Shown in pieces: positions 1 to 10,736 of a stretch of DNA of 64,000 nucleotides. The DNA lies in assembly GCA_037892935.1 (NCBI GenBank), contig JAYXKI010000002.1, positions 3,038,001 through 3,102,000 of the forward strand, given 5' to 3'. This DNA comes from Phlebopus portentosus. Taxonomy: Eukaryota > Basidiomycota > Agaricomycetes > Boletales > Boletinellaceae. The position numbers and the translations under genes were made by a program. Every line of letters starts with the position of its first letter. Positions within the stretch are counted from its first letter, which is position 1. The notes beneath the pieces are model-generated. The model had not been told where the DNA came from. It did not search any database and was given only the letters and a program-made list of their open reading frames with translations.

Positions 1-574
1 CTCTTGCACTTATCACAAAGACGGCACTTCCGAACTGGTTCCGCTGCGACTCGGTCACCAATTTGAACATTTTTTACGTTTGCACCAACTACTCACGCCG
101 TCAAGACCCATACTGAAGCATGTTTAAAATTAGTCCCTTTCCTTTTACTAGAACTCCGGAGGATTCATTCCAAGGGTCTGAAAACATGAGTGATAGGCTC
201 AATGATTGGGTAGCAAGACGTACGAAAGGTTTTGTAGTGACTATACTTGCTATCCCACCATCCACATATGAACGCAGCTAAATCGCAAAATATCACTTAA
301 GCACCGAACATAATGCTTGACAGACACATGTTGCGCACGTCCGAGCCACAGATGCCTTAACGGAGATGCGACCGTGAGCTTCAACAGCAAAACAAACAAA
401 ACTCGATATCTCACCAGTCTTCTTGACCACCACAAGCACCTCATCTGGAAGTACTACGATCATGTCAATATCTTGATGTTGGATATATCTGGCTCACTTA
501 CAGCCAGGTATCGGCCTTGGTCCAAATAATGCATCCAATGGGCCATTCAAGATGAATGCCGTGTTTTCCAACAT
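1..574 (-). pseudogene. Xylitol/sorbitol-type dehydrogenase copy 1, cut by window edge and frameshifted
   Basis: This is the 5' part of a zinc-dependent polyol dehydrogenase running off the left edge. The start is the ATG at 574-572 (MLENTAFILNG), the same start as in the intact copies. Exon 1 ends in a GTAAGT donor near 503. The following exons read DEVLVVVKKTG, then GICGSD with the first zinc-ligand Cys, then the structural-zinc stretch VRKCRLCDKCK at the edge. In the exon that should read LGHESSG (His and Glu next to the catalytic zinc), one base is missing near 172-176 compared with copy 2. The frame then runs into a stop. The donor after GSD is GTGCGC instead of the GTGAGC of the other copies. 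I call it a pseudogene; a sequencing error is the alternative. Confidence 0.75.
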
Positions 575-1145
575 GTTCTGTGTGGCGGTCATAGAATGGC
601 AGGAAATAACGGGGCAAGATTCAAAAGGAGACAAGTGCAGAATATATGCCCACTTGCGACAGGACACCAGAATTCGATCATCATGGGACTGGTCCGGGTG
701 ATTATGGTAGGACATACAATATCTCCAAGAGTCCGATTTCAGGTGATAAGCTCACTCGACAAAGACAAGAATTGAGTCAGACTCATGACGATGGAAGGGC
801 ATTCCAAGTCCCGTCTCACCTCCTTCGTCTCCGACACTCCGTACTGTCTATACTCGTGTTGAATGAAGAGAGCTATAGGAAACCCGAACCCGTCCAAATC
901 TGTCCGACTCTATAAACTGGCGACACCATACTCCCCCCGACATCTATCGGACGGATAGCATGAGTGTGCACGGCATACAAGTAATTCAATGATGTGAATT
1001 CCCCATAAGAAGGATCGCTCATACGATATTTTGAGCGGTACGACGCACGCGTGTACAGCAACGGCGTTCCCATGTTGGAGAATGCACAATTCGGATAAAC
1101 GCCAGGAAAAAACATATACGCTTTCTTTTCAAACAATTATCATCT
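575..1145. other. Intergenic region upstream of copy 1
   Basis: No supportable gene. From about 575 to 930 the sequence matches the region upstream of copy 2 (about 3580 to 4020), for example around 640-700 versus 3630-3690 and 755-780 versus 3745-3770. The duplication therefore carried the promoter along with the gene. Confidence 0.6.
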
Positions 1146-1452
1146 TTATATGTCATCGAGATCAAGGTCTGGACCTGAGGTGATTGTCTTGATGTTATTC
1201 CTAGTTTGGTCTTTTCAGACATATGTTCCTTCCTGCGCAAATGATTTCGGACGGAGTAGCAGCATCGTAATACCTAGATGACAATCAACATGAACGCAAA
1301 ACTAAACATATGGTATTTAATATCTCACCCGTCTCGTTCCCCACAAGCCCTTTACCTTTTTCTACCGTATATCACTTATGGGCGATGATTTGCTCTACTT
1401 GCAGATGTGTCATCAATGGACCATTAGAGACGAATGCTGAAGTACCCGACAT
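1146..1452 (-). pseudogene. Relic of a xylitol/sorbitol-type dehydrogenase with its middle deleted
   Basis: Both ends of a dehydrogenase gene survive and the middle is gone. The 5' end is an ATG at 1452-1450 reading MSGTSAFVSNGPLM, which aligns with MLENTAFILNGPLD of copies 1 and 2, followed by an exon-2 remnant at about 1317-1345 (GLVGNETG before a GTGAGATAT donor like that of copy 1). The 3' end at 1146-1230 reads QTRNNIKTITSGPDLDLDDI plus stop, which aligns with the C-terminus of copies 2 and 3. Roughly 1.2-1.4 kb of coding and intron sequence is missing between them. The remaining pieces cannot form an enzyme, since the zinc site and the NAD-binding fold are absent. Confidence 0.75.
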
Positions 1453-1875
1453 TCCTTTTCAGCTGAATTCTGTTATGATAAGCGTGGAACGCCCATACGG
1501 TCATAAGTGCAAAGGGTCGAAACCGTTTCGATCTTGTTCGGTCCGCGGAAACTAAACATGAGACCACGAGACAGTCCGATCTATTGCAAGACCAGATGAC
1601 TTATCGGAATGACGAGTGTGTCAGGTTCAGGACACAATATAAATATTTATTGTAGAATCGGAGATCCAATCCACCACAGATTAGCGGCTGGAATTAGTCG
1701 AGCGAAGTGGTAACTCACCCAGATTCCCCGCCTCCGTTATAACGACCACATAACTTCATTGATAGCCTCTTCCATGGCTTGATGCTCTCCCAGCCCGGTG
1801 ATACGTGTATCATCAAAAGGAGACGGGATTTGTTTATTGCCTGCTCTGATTTATACAGTCATTATATATTCGCTC
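1453..1875. other. Intergenic, no gene seen
   Basis: AT-rich spacer between the relic and the 3' end of copy 2. I see no supportable coding exon or repeat here. Confidence 0.5.
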
Positions 1876-3579
1876 TCATATATCAGCCGGGTCAACGTCT
1901 GGTCCTGAAATAACTGTCTTGATGACATTTTTCGTCTGCCCCTTCCCGTCGACGCTCTTTCCAGCGCGAGTTACTTCAAAGGCAGTAATAGCATCCTCGA
2001 ATTTAAACCTTCGTGGTACAGAATAAGCGCGGATGAACGTATGTAGAATGTTTAGTGACGGTTCACCTGTGAGTGACCAGAGGCTTAAGGTCAACTTTGC
2101 CCGATGAAGCGAGGGCAAGGGAGAGTCGGTAATCGCCAGGCTTATATATAGAAGTATGAGCATTCGTGCCTTGCTTAAAAATTGGTGATAAGCTTACACC
2201 GTATACAAGAGCTCCTGTTGCTTTAAACTCCTTGGTGATCAGAGTCGTAACTGGGACTTGTATCTCCTCGGGGCCGATACCAACCTGAACAAGTGGTGAT
2301 GTCAATCAAAGTTCGACCGTTCAAAAATAGTTTGAGCTGACCTCGACGAATGTACCTCCCATCTTCACAGCCAGGAATGCCATCTGGATACAAGTTTCTA
2401 CTCCAGTCGCATCAACAACGAGGTCGAAGCTCTTGGATCCTCTCTCTTTGAATCCAATGGTATTTTTCATCAGCTCCACAACTCTCTTAGAGTAATCCAT
2501 ATTCTTCTCGTCCTTCCCTTTCGGAGGAGGTAAGAATGTTTCCGTAGCGGCATACTGTTTCGCGAACTCGAGTCGGGAGGCGATAATATCAACTGCGACA
2601 ATTTCCATCGCACCCAACGCTCTTGCGACGGCCATGCAAAGGAGTCCGATAGGACCGGCTCCGAAGACGAGAATATTCCTCCCATGACGGAATTGTCCTA
2701 CATACGATACCGTGTGCACTGCTACCGAGAGTGGCTCTAACTGGAACGTCGGTGCATTCTTTAATCTATCTGAGCTGGGAGATCACATCAAATGCGTACC
2801 ATTGCTCCGTCTTCTAGCGTCAAATGGTCGGGTAACTTATAAAGTGTGTCAAAAGGATAACTGAAATAGCGTTGCAGTGTTCCGTCCACCGGGCAAACTG
2901 ACGCGATAGTTAAACGCTCGCAAAGCTGACGATATCTAGTAAGCCGTATATTCCGTGTTGTGTTTCTGGTCTCCACGAATGGCTCACCTGGTAATTTCCG
3001 CCCTTGCACTCATCACAAACACGGCAGTAGCGAATCGGTTCCATTGCAACTCGGTCGCCTATTTGAACGTTTTTTACATTTGCACCGACTATTCACGCTG
3101 TCAAGACCGTGTCTGAAAAACATGGATGTAATTAGACCCTTTCCTTTTACTACGACTCCGGAGGATTCATGCCCAAGGATCTACGGACAATGAGTGACAA
3201 GCATAACGACCGGGTAATACGGCGTACGAGTGGCTTTGTGTTGACACCCAAAAGTCTACCCTCCACATACGAATGCAGCTTGCGACGTATTTAAGTACGG
3301 GACACATTGTTTGAAGAACACATTTTGCTCACGTCCGAGCCACAGATACCTTGATAGAGATGCGACCATGAGTTTCAACGACAACACACACAAAACAAAC
3401 AGGACTCGATATCTCACCGGTCTTTTTGACCTCCACAAGCACCTCATCCGGGGCCACTGCGATGATTATGTTGATATCTGGCGTTCGACAAATCTGGCCC
3501 ACTTACGGTCAGGTATCGGATTCGGTCCAAATGTTACATCTAATGGGCCATTCAAGATGAATGCTGTGTTTTCCAACAT
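1876..3579 (-). CDS. Zinc-dependent xylitol/sorbitol-type dehydrogenase, copy 2
   Basis: Likely oxidises a polyol such as xylitol to the ketose with NAD+, in the cytosol. The gene has many short introns. In order it reads MLENTAFILNG (start 3579), ICGSD (zinc Cys), LHSYVEGR, ILGHESSGVVVK (zinc His/Glu), CRVCDECKGGNYQLC (the four structural-zinc cysteines), DGTLQRYF, LEDGAMV, EPLSVAVH, the Rossmann glycine motif VFGAGPIGLLCMAVARALGA, and the end SGPDVDPADI before TGA at 1876. The basidiomycete-type insert with DYSKR is present. Family length is met. One junction (K|VG) needs a GA-AG intron at 3089-3143; canonical splicing there would cause a stop. Exact substrate cannot be set from sequence; L-arabinitol or sorbitol are alternatives. 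Confidence 0.8.
3089..3143 (-). other. Putative GA-AG intron in copy 2
   Basis: After the codons for VVVK plus one G the intron seems to start GAAAGG and to end ATAG, 55 nt. Joining here restores K-V-G-A-N-V-K in frame. The only GT dinucleotides in the flanking exon are in phase 0 and lead to an early stop. Confidence 0.55.
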
Positions 3580-4296
3580 GTTCTCTGAGCTGGTTGTTGG
3601 GGTGAGGCTCAAAGACGGGGACAAGCACAGGATATATATCTGTGTGCGACGAGACACCGAAATCTAGATCACAGGATGAGTGGACCAGCTGACTATGTCG
3701 GGAGTGCACACTCCGGAAGTCCGCCCCAGGCGATAAGCTCTAATGGGCAAGAATTGAGTCAGATTCAACGACAGAAATGTGAATGCAATGCAAGGTACAT
3801 CCGAGTATCGCATGTAATGGCTCCGGCTCACCGTTATTCCTCCGTCGCAGACTCTGTAAGTTACTTCCCCTTCCTGTTTTCATCTCGCGCAAAACTTATT
3901 TGGTCCTCCTTTGACGTCTCAAGTGAAACACATTGCCAAATTTCAGTACGTGAACTGAGCGAAGGGTACCACCAGTCTGTTCAAATTCGTCAGACGCTGT
4001 AACTGGTAGATCTCGAGTTATCGGACCGATCCATATATGTACTCATGGCTTCCGCATGATGATGAGAATGCACAAAGACGGACAAGCCATGCTGAGCGGT
4101 TCAACAAATAAGTTATTTGTACCGCACCGCGACAAGACTTTAGTTACCATGCGCGTCATGCATATGCATATGGTATTCGGCACAAGCCGGAGATAAGTGA
4201 TATTACATAATTCTGTTTTGAATTTGAGAGGAGAGGATAGAATAGGATCACACAAATTTTACATATTTGCTCTCCTACCGAATGATTTATCTTTAT
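3580..4296. promoter_or_regulatory. Upstream region of copy 2, shared with copy 1
   Basis: No gene. The part next to copy 2 (about 3580-4020) is duplicated upstream of copy 1. The remainder, up to the stop of copy 3 at 4297, is unique AT-rich sequence without a recognisable feature. Confidence 0.5.
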
Positions 4297-6025
4297 TTAG
4301 ATATCGTCGGGATCAACGTCTGGACCTGAGATTATCGTCTTAATGACATTCCTAGTCTGGCCTTTTTCATCAACATTTTTTCCGGCGCGAGTGGTTTCGA
4401 AAGCTTTGGCAGCGTCCTCAAACCTAAACCTTCAAAGACGTGAGTCGAAATTCTGAGAAAAACAGGCAGACAAATAATAACTTACCTATGAGTTACAAGG
4501 GGCTTGAGGTCAATCTTGCCAGATGCCGCGAGACTGAGCGCAAGAGGGTAATCACCAGTCTATGAAGTTCCAGAACGTAACTTCAACTAGAAACATCATA
4601 GATCGATGAGCTTACACTATAGCACATAGACCCCTTTGCCGTCAATTCTTTCACGATCAGGGTCGTAATCGGAATCTGGACTTCTAAAGCGCCGAAGCCG
4701 ACCTGGGTAAATAGTCTATGTTTAGGCAATTACTAAATATATTGAAACATATAAACTTACTTGAACAAATGTACCTCCAATCCTCACCACTAACAACGCC
4801 ATTTGGATACAAGTCTCCGCTCCAGTTGCATCAAGTACCAGATCGATGCCGTTGGGACCCCGTTCTTCAAGTCCAAGCGCGTTCTTCATCGCTCCGACGG
4901 CCTTCTTGGAGTATTCCATCTTTTTCTCATTTGCCTCCTGGAGCGGGGGAAGGAATGTGTCCGTGGCGGCGTAACCCAACGCAAACTCGAGTCGAGTAGG
5001 AACAATATCAACGGCTATTATGCGTGTTGCACCCAAAGCGCGTGCAACAGCCATGCAGAGTAGACCGACGGGACCTGCACCAAAGACTACAACGTTTTGT
5101 CCTGCGCGCAGTCTCCCTATATTCGACACGGCATGCACGGCTACCGACAACGGCTCCATCTGATAAGGTGGTAAATAACTGCGAAAACCATTAGTGACTT
5201 GAAACTATCAGAGGCATACCATTGCTCCATCTTCAAGTGTGAGATGATCGGGCAACTTATAAATCATCTCAAACGGGAACTTGTAGTAACGCTGAAGTGT
5301 TCCATCAACTGGAGTTGCTGATGGAAAGACCATATGTTCGCAAAGCTGAAATCAGGCAGACGATCAGATGTCTTTGTCCATTTCGAAATAGAGGAATATC
5401 CGTTTCTGACATGATATTTTCCGCCCTTGCATTCCGAACAAACTCTGCAAGTCGATCCCGGTTCCATCGCAACGCGGTCTCCAATATTTGCATTCTTCAC
5501 ATCTGTTCCAACTGTTGACGAATATTATAATCTCTCTGTCTATACATATTTGGTCGCAACTTTCCTTTCACTACTACGCCTGATGACTCGTGTCCAAGCG
5601 CCTAATGACGGAAACTGAGAATTCTCGGAGAGGGCAAGTAGAATAAGATCTTACGAAGGGCTGAGTGACGACTAGTTTTTCTCCCAGTCGTCCTTCCGCG
5701 TATAAGTGCACCTAGTTATTTGTGAGTCTTATCAATCGGCGTCTCCGCGCTAACTAAGGATAAGTTTCTCTAGCTCACATCAGATCCACAGATGCCTACA
5801 TGATCGGTTTAGCATTGCGAGGAACAACACAATGGCAAATTAAGCTCACCAGTTTTCTTCACCTCGACGAGCACCTCGTCTGGACCCACTAAGCGCCACA
5901 ATAGAATTTGATATGAGTACCGACGTTATAGTAGTGGTGAGTTTCATCTCACACTCAGGAATTGGCCGCTCTGAAAAAGTTGTATCTAGGATGCCCTTTA
6001 GAAGAAAGGCTTTGTTTTCCAGCAT
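4297..6025 (-). CDS. Zinc-dependent xylitol/sorbitol-type dehydrogenase, copy 3
   Basis: Same family and exon plan as copy 2. Start ATG 6025 (MLENKAFLLKGILD). Then ICGSD, VHLYAEGRLG, ALGHESSGVVVK, the structural-zinc segment STCRVCSECKGGKYH, TPVDGTLQRYY, LPDHLTLEDGAMV, EPLSVAVHAVS and VFGAGPVGLLCMAVARALGA. The insert with EYSKK follows, then DLVLDATGAETCIQ, and the C-terminus ends SGPDVDPDDI before TAA at 4297. All zinc ligands are present and the frame is open through every exon if the GA-AG intron at 5512-5564 is accepted. Its donor G|GAAAGT differs from the consensus G|GTAAGT only by T to A at the second intron base. Likely a functional NAD-dependent polyol dehydrogenase of pentose/polyol catabolism; exact substrate unknown. 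Confidence 0.82.
5512..5564 (-). other. Putative GA-AG intron in copy 3
   Basis: Intron of 53 nt starting GAAAGT and ending AACAG. It lies at the same K|VG junction as in copies 1, 2 and 4 and gives VVVKVGTDVKN in frame. Confidence 0.55.
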
Positions 6026-6519
6026 TCTGTCAAGGTCACTAGGAATGAAGTCGTCTAGATAGGAGAACGGGAGCAGAACGAAAACACTGTGAGAAGGCCA
6101 GAATAGCGGATCACGAGGCGAACAAGAGTAGTTGGCAGCTGACGAGTTGGACGGGTATGGAACGGAACGCGAGCCATTTCGATGCGTGAGAAGAGGCTCA
6201 TCTATGCAAAAATCGGAAGGCCAAGTAAGTAAACGACTGAAGGCTGAGGAAGACGAGGAATCTATCAGGCAAATTCGGCTTTCCAGAAGTAAGATTATTT
6301 CGTCATGCAAGATTGTTATGGTATCATCCACTCCTATGCAGCTTCGTCATCGTGCTATTGGGATGCTTGCGCTAATATTCTACCAGTGCATTCTCGTTGT
6401 CGTCGTCATGTCCGAGTGGTTTCGTTGAAGCGGTATTATACCTTTTCGTTTCAGTTATGTAATGAATATCCCACGGGTCAAACGAGGCCGAGGCAAAGTC
6501 GTTACTTATACTCCCTTAC
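6026..6519. other. Intergenic between copy 3 and a DUF6533 gene
   Basis: Open frames of 60-160 codons here have no family resemblance and overlap one another. I see no gene, only the probable upstream region of copy 3. Confidence 0.5.
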
Positions 6520-8398
6520 TCAACTTTTCCTTCCTTCATATACATACATGAAGTAGAGGGAAATCTGATTTTTTAGATTGCATTTTACTGAATGAATGAA
6601 CGAATGAGCGAAGATGAGCAGGAATTGGTCTTCGCGCTCCAAAGGCATCAGTGAAAGGGCTAAATTGGAAAACGAGCTTGTCATATTAGAAGAGAACTCC
6701 GTCTTCTTGACTTGGCACATCCTTGACGAACACCAAGAAGCATGCGAGAACACATTATGTTCGTTAGAATCGCTAGTGGTCTGTAAATGAGTCAGTGCGA
6801 GACATTCCACGTCAATACATTTGAGATCTTTCCCTTACACGACAAAGTCATCAAGAAGCGTAGGCTGGTTGGAGTGATTGATTGAGTTCAAAATCCGCGA
6901 ACTTGATTATAAAAAAAAGAACGAAGTCGTACCGGAGCGGTTAATTCCATGACAAGGTTCACAGCAGAAAGCGCTATAGAACCAGACTAGGTAAGAATCT
7001 AATTCCACTCCGCGGTGGTCGTTATTTTACCTGTTATCACACAAAAACACATCCAACCTGTACAAACGGGTGGTGAGAAATCCGCACCATGGACAAAAGG
7101 AATTGTTGAATTGCTAGACTCTTACTCTCTTGATATAATACCTGCATCAAGGCGGTGTCGGCAAGGTCCTCTGGAATACGGTGAGTAACCAAAGACATCC
7201 GTGACGAACTCATCATATACATACTATCAGATTGACGTTTAGCTAACAGGAGGATAAATGCGACTATCTCAGGGTCAGTGGAATTCTGCCACGGACACTA
7301 AGAGAACTTACAGAAATCGCATACTGTGAATACAATAAGAAAACCCCAGTTCCTTTGATCGAAGGTATACAGGCAACCCGAGGAGTAATGTATATCTGTC
7401 GTGGCTGCAACAAAGGAGTGGGTAATAGGGTATGAGTAACGTAAGCCTTTATATGCATTGGCCAGCTGATCATGATATTTTTCTTACTGTGCACAGAGAC
7501 AAGGTGTTCCGCAGTAAAATAAGTACAGGCCACAATCGTAATCTGTATCTGTTATGTCAGACATCGAAATGTTCAAAAGAATGCAACGACGAACCAGAAA
7601 CATCGCAACCAACGGGACCCTGAGGGATTTCTTATGTTCCCAGATTGCATCGGTGCGGAGTAGGAACACGACTACAAATCCGATTAGCAAATATTAGTTC
7701 TCATGAACGTACGTATTCACATTCAGCAACCATCACTCCTGCGACGCAAAAGACTAGAAAGTTTTTCCATAGTCAACATATCTCTGCATGCACGATCCTG
7801 GCATCGACTAACCTCCAAATACATCGACCCCGTTTCTACAGCGCTGGAGTGAAGTCGGTATGAGCAGTTCCATCTACGAGAGAATATACGAACATCGAAG
7901 TTTTGCTCAGCCAGGATATCTAATTTGTTTCCAATGAGTTGCAAAAAGTCAACTTCAGTTAGTTGATGCACGTACAATAAGAGGCGACGGCAACGGAAAT
8001 GAAAGGAAGATATCGATTGAAGAAGAAAAGTGTCGAGCTCATAGAGAGTTTTTCTGACCACACGAATGCAATCTACGGGGATACTCGTCAGATATACCAT
8101 TTCTCTATAGAAATGTACGCTGACCTCCATATCCAGGGTCACAATATAATCATACATCTAGCAAGACCTGATTCAGCATGGAAAGCGATTGGAACGGAGA
8201 AAATAATCTACCAGGACGGTCAACGCCCCGACTGAGATCGCAGAGTAAGATAATAGAGGAATAAGGATGAGAAGAGTAAATTTCACCTGTGGAATACTAG
8301 ATGGACATTAGTAAGCGCACAAATGGAGAGGATATTTCCCTACTCACTCTGCCGATGAGGACATTCCAGACTTTCCCTGTCAGATCGGCAGCATCCAT
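6520..8398 (-). CDS. DUF6533 multi-span membrane protein A
   Basis: Member of the basidiomycete DUF6533 family of seven-span-like membrane proteins of unknown function. The chain can be joined from start ATG 8398 (MDAADLTGKVWNVLIGR, 51-nt exon), a 10-nt exon at 8287-8296, a 20-nt exon at 8212-8231, then the family core MYDYIVTLDME, IAFVWSEKL and LFFFNRYLPF. Next come LLRTDAIWEHKKSLRV, a further span EIVAFILLLAKR, VLYQESWMCFCVIT, ALSAVNLVMELTAP and a tail with TSSFSNLALSLM that resembles the tail of the DUF6533 gene at 20,746. Near 6720-6750 a second frame (MCSRMLLGVRQ) fits the family's last conserved motif better than the frame I join, so the end may be frameshifted or spliced differently. 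Probably a gene, possibly slightly decayed at its 3' end. Confidence 0.65.
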
Positions 8399-9023
8399 GC
8401 CTGTCTTGTGGAATGCCCCAACTTGAAGGGTTGGAGGAGAACGGGCTTATATGCTATACTCCTCTCTAGTTACATCAGATGTTCGAAGTAGGGACATGAT
8501 CGTTACCGCAACTTCTGTGTGGCGCGTCGCTGTTCTGGTGCATGCTACATCGAGGACGGTGAGACGATCAGGTTCGAGATCCGACCGAGCGGAGTTGGAG
8601 TCAATAGAATCAACGAATGATTACGTGCAAAAAGTTCATCAACAACAAGAATGAGGCGTATTGGTCAGCTAACTCGAAGTGTTTCCAAAACATTTGTCGG
8701 ATGAGATTTCCGTGACTTCGTGGGAATCGAGATCAACCACAGTACACCCATGATAGAATACCAACCTCAGAAGTCGGTCTGACAACGATCTATCGCAGTA
8801 GCGCCTCTCGCTAGCATAGCTGATGGAAAAGCCGTAGATCACCGTGCATAGTTTGTTACCAAGGAACATATGTCGTGTACCGTTACTGTATGAGACGCTA
8901 TCATATGGTGACTTCGGAACAGCTGGAAAAATAGAATATATATGTTTCGAAACACGTCAACAGTACTCGGCGTCTTCTCTGTACAAATTAAAATGTCACG
9001 TCGTCAACATGTTCAAGCTTAAT
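8399..9023. other. Intergenic, no gene seen
   Basis: About 620 bp between two minus-strand genes. Short overlapping frames only; it holds the upstream region of the DUF6533 gene A and the 3' flank of dehydrogenase copy 4. Confidence 0.5.
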
Positions 9024-10736
9024 TCAAAGAGCACTGGGGTCAACATCTGGACCAGAAATGATCGTTTTGATAACGTTCTTGGTTTTCCCTGTCTCGCCGA
9101 CGCTCCTTCCGGCACGGGTCGTTTCGAATGCCAAGATGGCGTCTTCGAACTTGAATCTGTGCGAACTAATGAGCCACTAGACAACACCGAGAAGAACGGT
9201 GATAAGGCACCTATGCGTCACGAGTGGCTTAAGATTGATCTTGCCTGACGAGGCAAGACCTAATGCAAGTGGGTAGTCACCCGGCTAAACTATGTAAGCT
9301 CAGTTCTAGTATAGTAGGCTTCTGAGCTTACGCCGTAACACAGAGAACCCTTGACTATCAGTTCCTTCACTTGAAGCATGGTGATAGGAATTTGTACTTG
9401 TGGAGCGCCAAACCCAACCTTGGTGAATACAGAAGATGCCCTCAATTCCTAAATATGGAGAATAGCTTTGACTGACCTGAACGAATCTGCCTCCACTCTT
9501 CGCAACAAGAAATCCCATTTGGATGCAAGTCTCCGCACCCGTCGCATCAAGTACTAGATCAATGCTCCTGGACCCTTGATCCTTCAATTCGAATGCATTC
9601 TTCATTGTTTCCGCCGCTCTCTTGGAATATTCCATCTTGCGCTCTCCCTGCTGCCGGGCTGGTGGTAGAAATATAGCGGTGGCGGCGTAACGGCTTGCGA
9701 ACTTGAGCCGTGCAGGGACTATATCAGTAGCAATGACTTGCATTGCTCCGAGAGCTCGAGCTACTGCCATACACAGAAGTCCAATGGGTCCGGCTCCAAA
9801 TACAACTACGTTCTGGCCGGCTCGTAGCTGGCCTTGGAATGACACCGCATGAACCGCAACTGATAAAGGCTCCAACTTATTCAGAAAATAATGTTTTTTC
9901 CGTAGGACTTGAGCCATATGTAAAGAGCGTAGCCTCGTGGAAAGTTGCGTACCATAGCGCCATCTTCAAGAGAAAGATGATCGGGCAATTTGTAAGCGTA
10001 ATCTTCAGGAAGCTTATAATATCGCTGTAGGGTCCCATCTATCGGATGCTTTGATGCTAAGATTGTGTATTCGCAGAGCTGATAGTGAACCAATCAGCCT
10101 ATCATTGCTAAAGTAGCACTGCAAGAAGAATCGGACCTGGTATTTCCCGCTCTTGCAGTCAGCGCAGACGCGGCACTTTGAAGCTGGCTCCATCCCAACG
10201 CGATCACCGGGTCTGATATCTTTCACGTCCGCTCCGCCTGAGTAGAAGGGTCAGGATCTCATCTATGACAATAGAACAAAAGTATTTCATTTTACTACTA
10301 TTCCAGAAGATTCGTGACCCAGAGCCTGCAGACATTCAGCATTCGGGACAGCGGGTAGAGGAGCAAGCAAAGGGCTCACGAAGGGATGAGTAACTATATT
10401 GTCTTCAAGACGACCTTCTGCATAGAAGTGTAGCTGAGCAGTGGTAAGATTGGGATCAACACATAATACCATCCTGCCTGCTCACATCGGATCCACAGAT
10501 ACCTGACCGGGCGACAGGAGTGTGAGTGTAATCAGAAGCCAAATCCAAAGTGAGTCTTGAATATCTTACCTGTCTTCTTTACCTCCACCAGCACCTCATC
10601 GGGCGCCACTGGTTTCACCATAGTGTTGGGACGTCTCATGGAGGAATGGTTTTTTCCACTTACGTTCTGGGATCGGCCTCACTGCAAAAGTAGCATCCAA
10701 CGCTCCATTCAGGATAAAAGCATTGTTTTCCAACAT
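9024..10736 (-). CDS. Zinc-dependent xylitol/sorbitol-type dehydrogenase, copy 4
   Basis: Third apparently intact member of the array. Start ATG 10736 (MLENNAFILNGALDATF), then VRPIPERK, APDEVLVEVKKTG, GICGSD, LHFYAEGRLEDNIV, ALGHESSGIVVK, KCRVCADCKSGKYQ, HPIDGTLQRYYKLPED, LPDHLSLEDGAMV, EPLSVAVHAVS and VFGAGPIGLLCMAVARALGA. The insert with EYSKR and the segment DLVLDATGAETCIQ follow, and the end is SGPDVDPSAL before TGA at 9024. Zinc ligands and the glycine motif are intact. The K|CG junction needs an intron beginning GAAATA and ending TCAG (10238-10288). It lies 3 kb from copy 3, separated by a DUF6533 gene, so the array was interrupted or the copies dispersed. Confidence 0.8.
10238..10288 (-). 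other. Putative GA-AG intron in copy 4
   Basis: Intron of 51 nt starting GAAATA after the codons for IVVK plus one T, at the same site as in the other copies. Both nearby GT dinucleotides are in phase 0 and would give a stop a few codons into the next exon. Confidence 0.45.

Noticed and set aside
6400..6440. GTCCGAGTGGTTTCG, resembling the D-arm of a serine/leucine tRNA
   Set aside because: No acceptor stem, anticodon arm or T-loop (GGTTCGAATCC type) around it.
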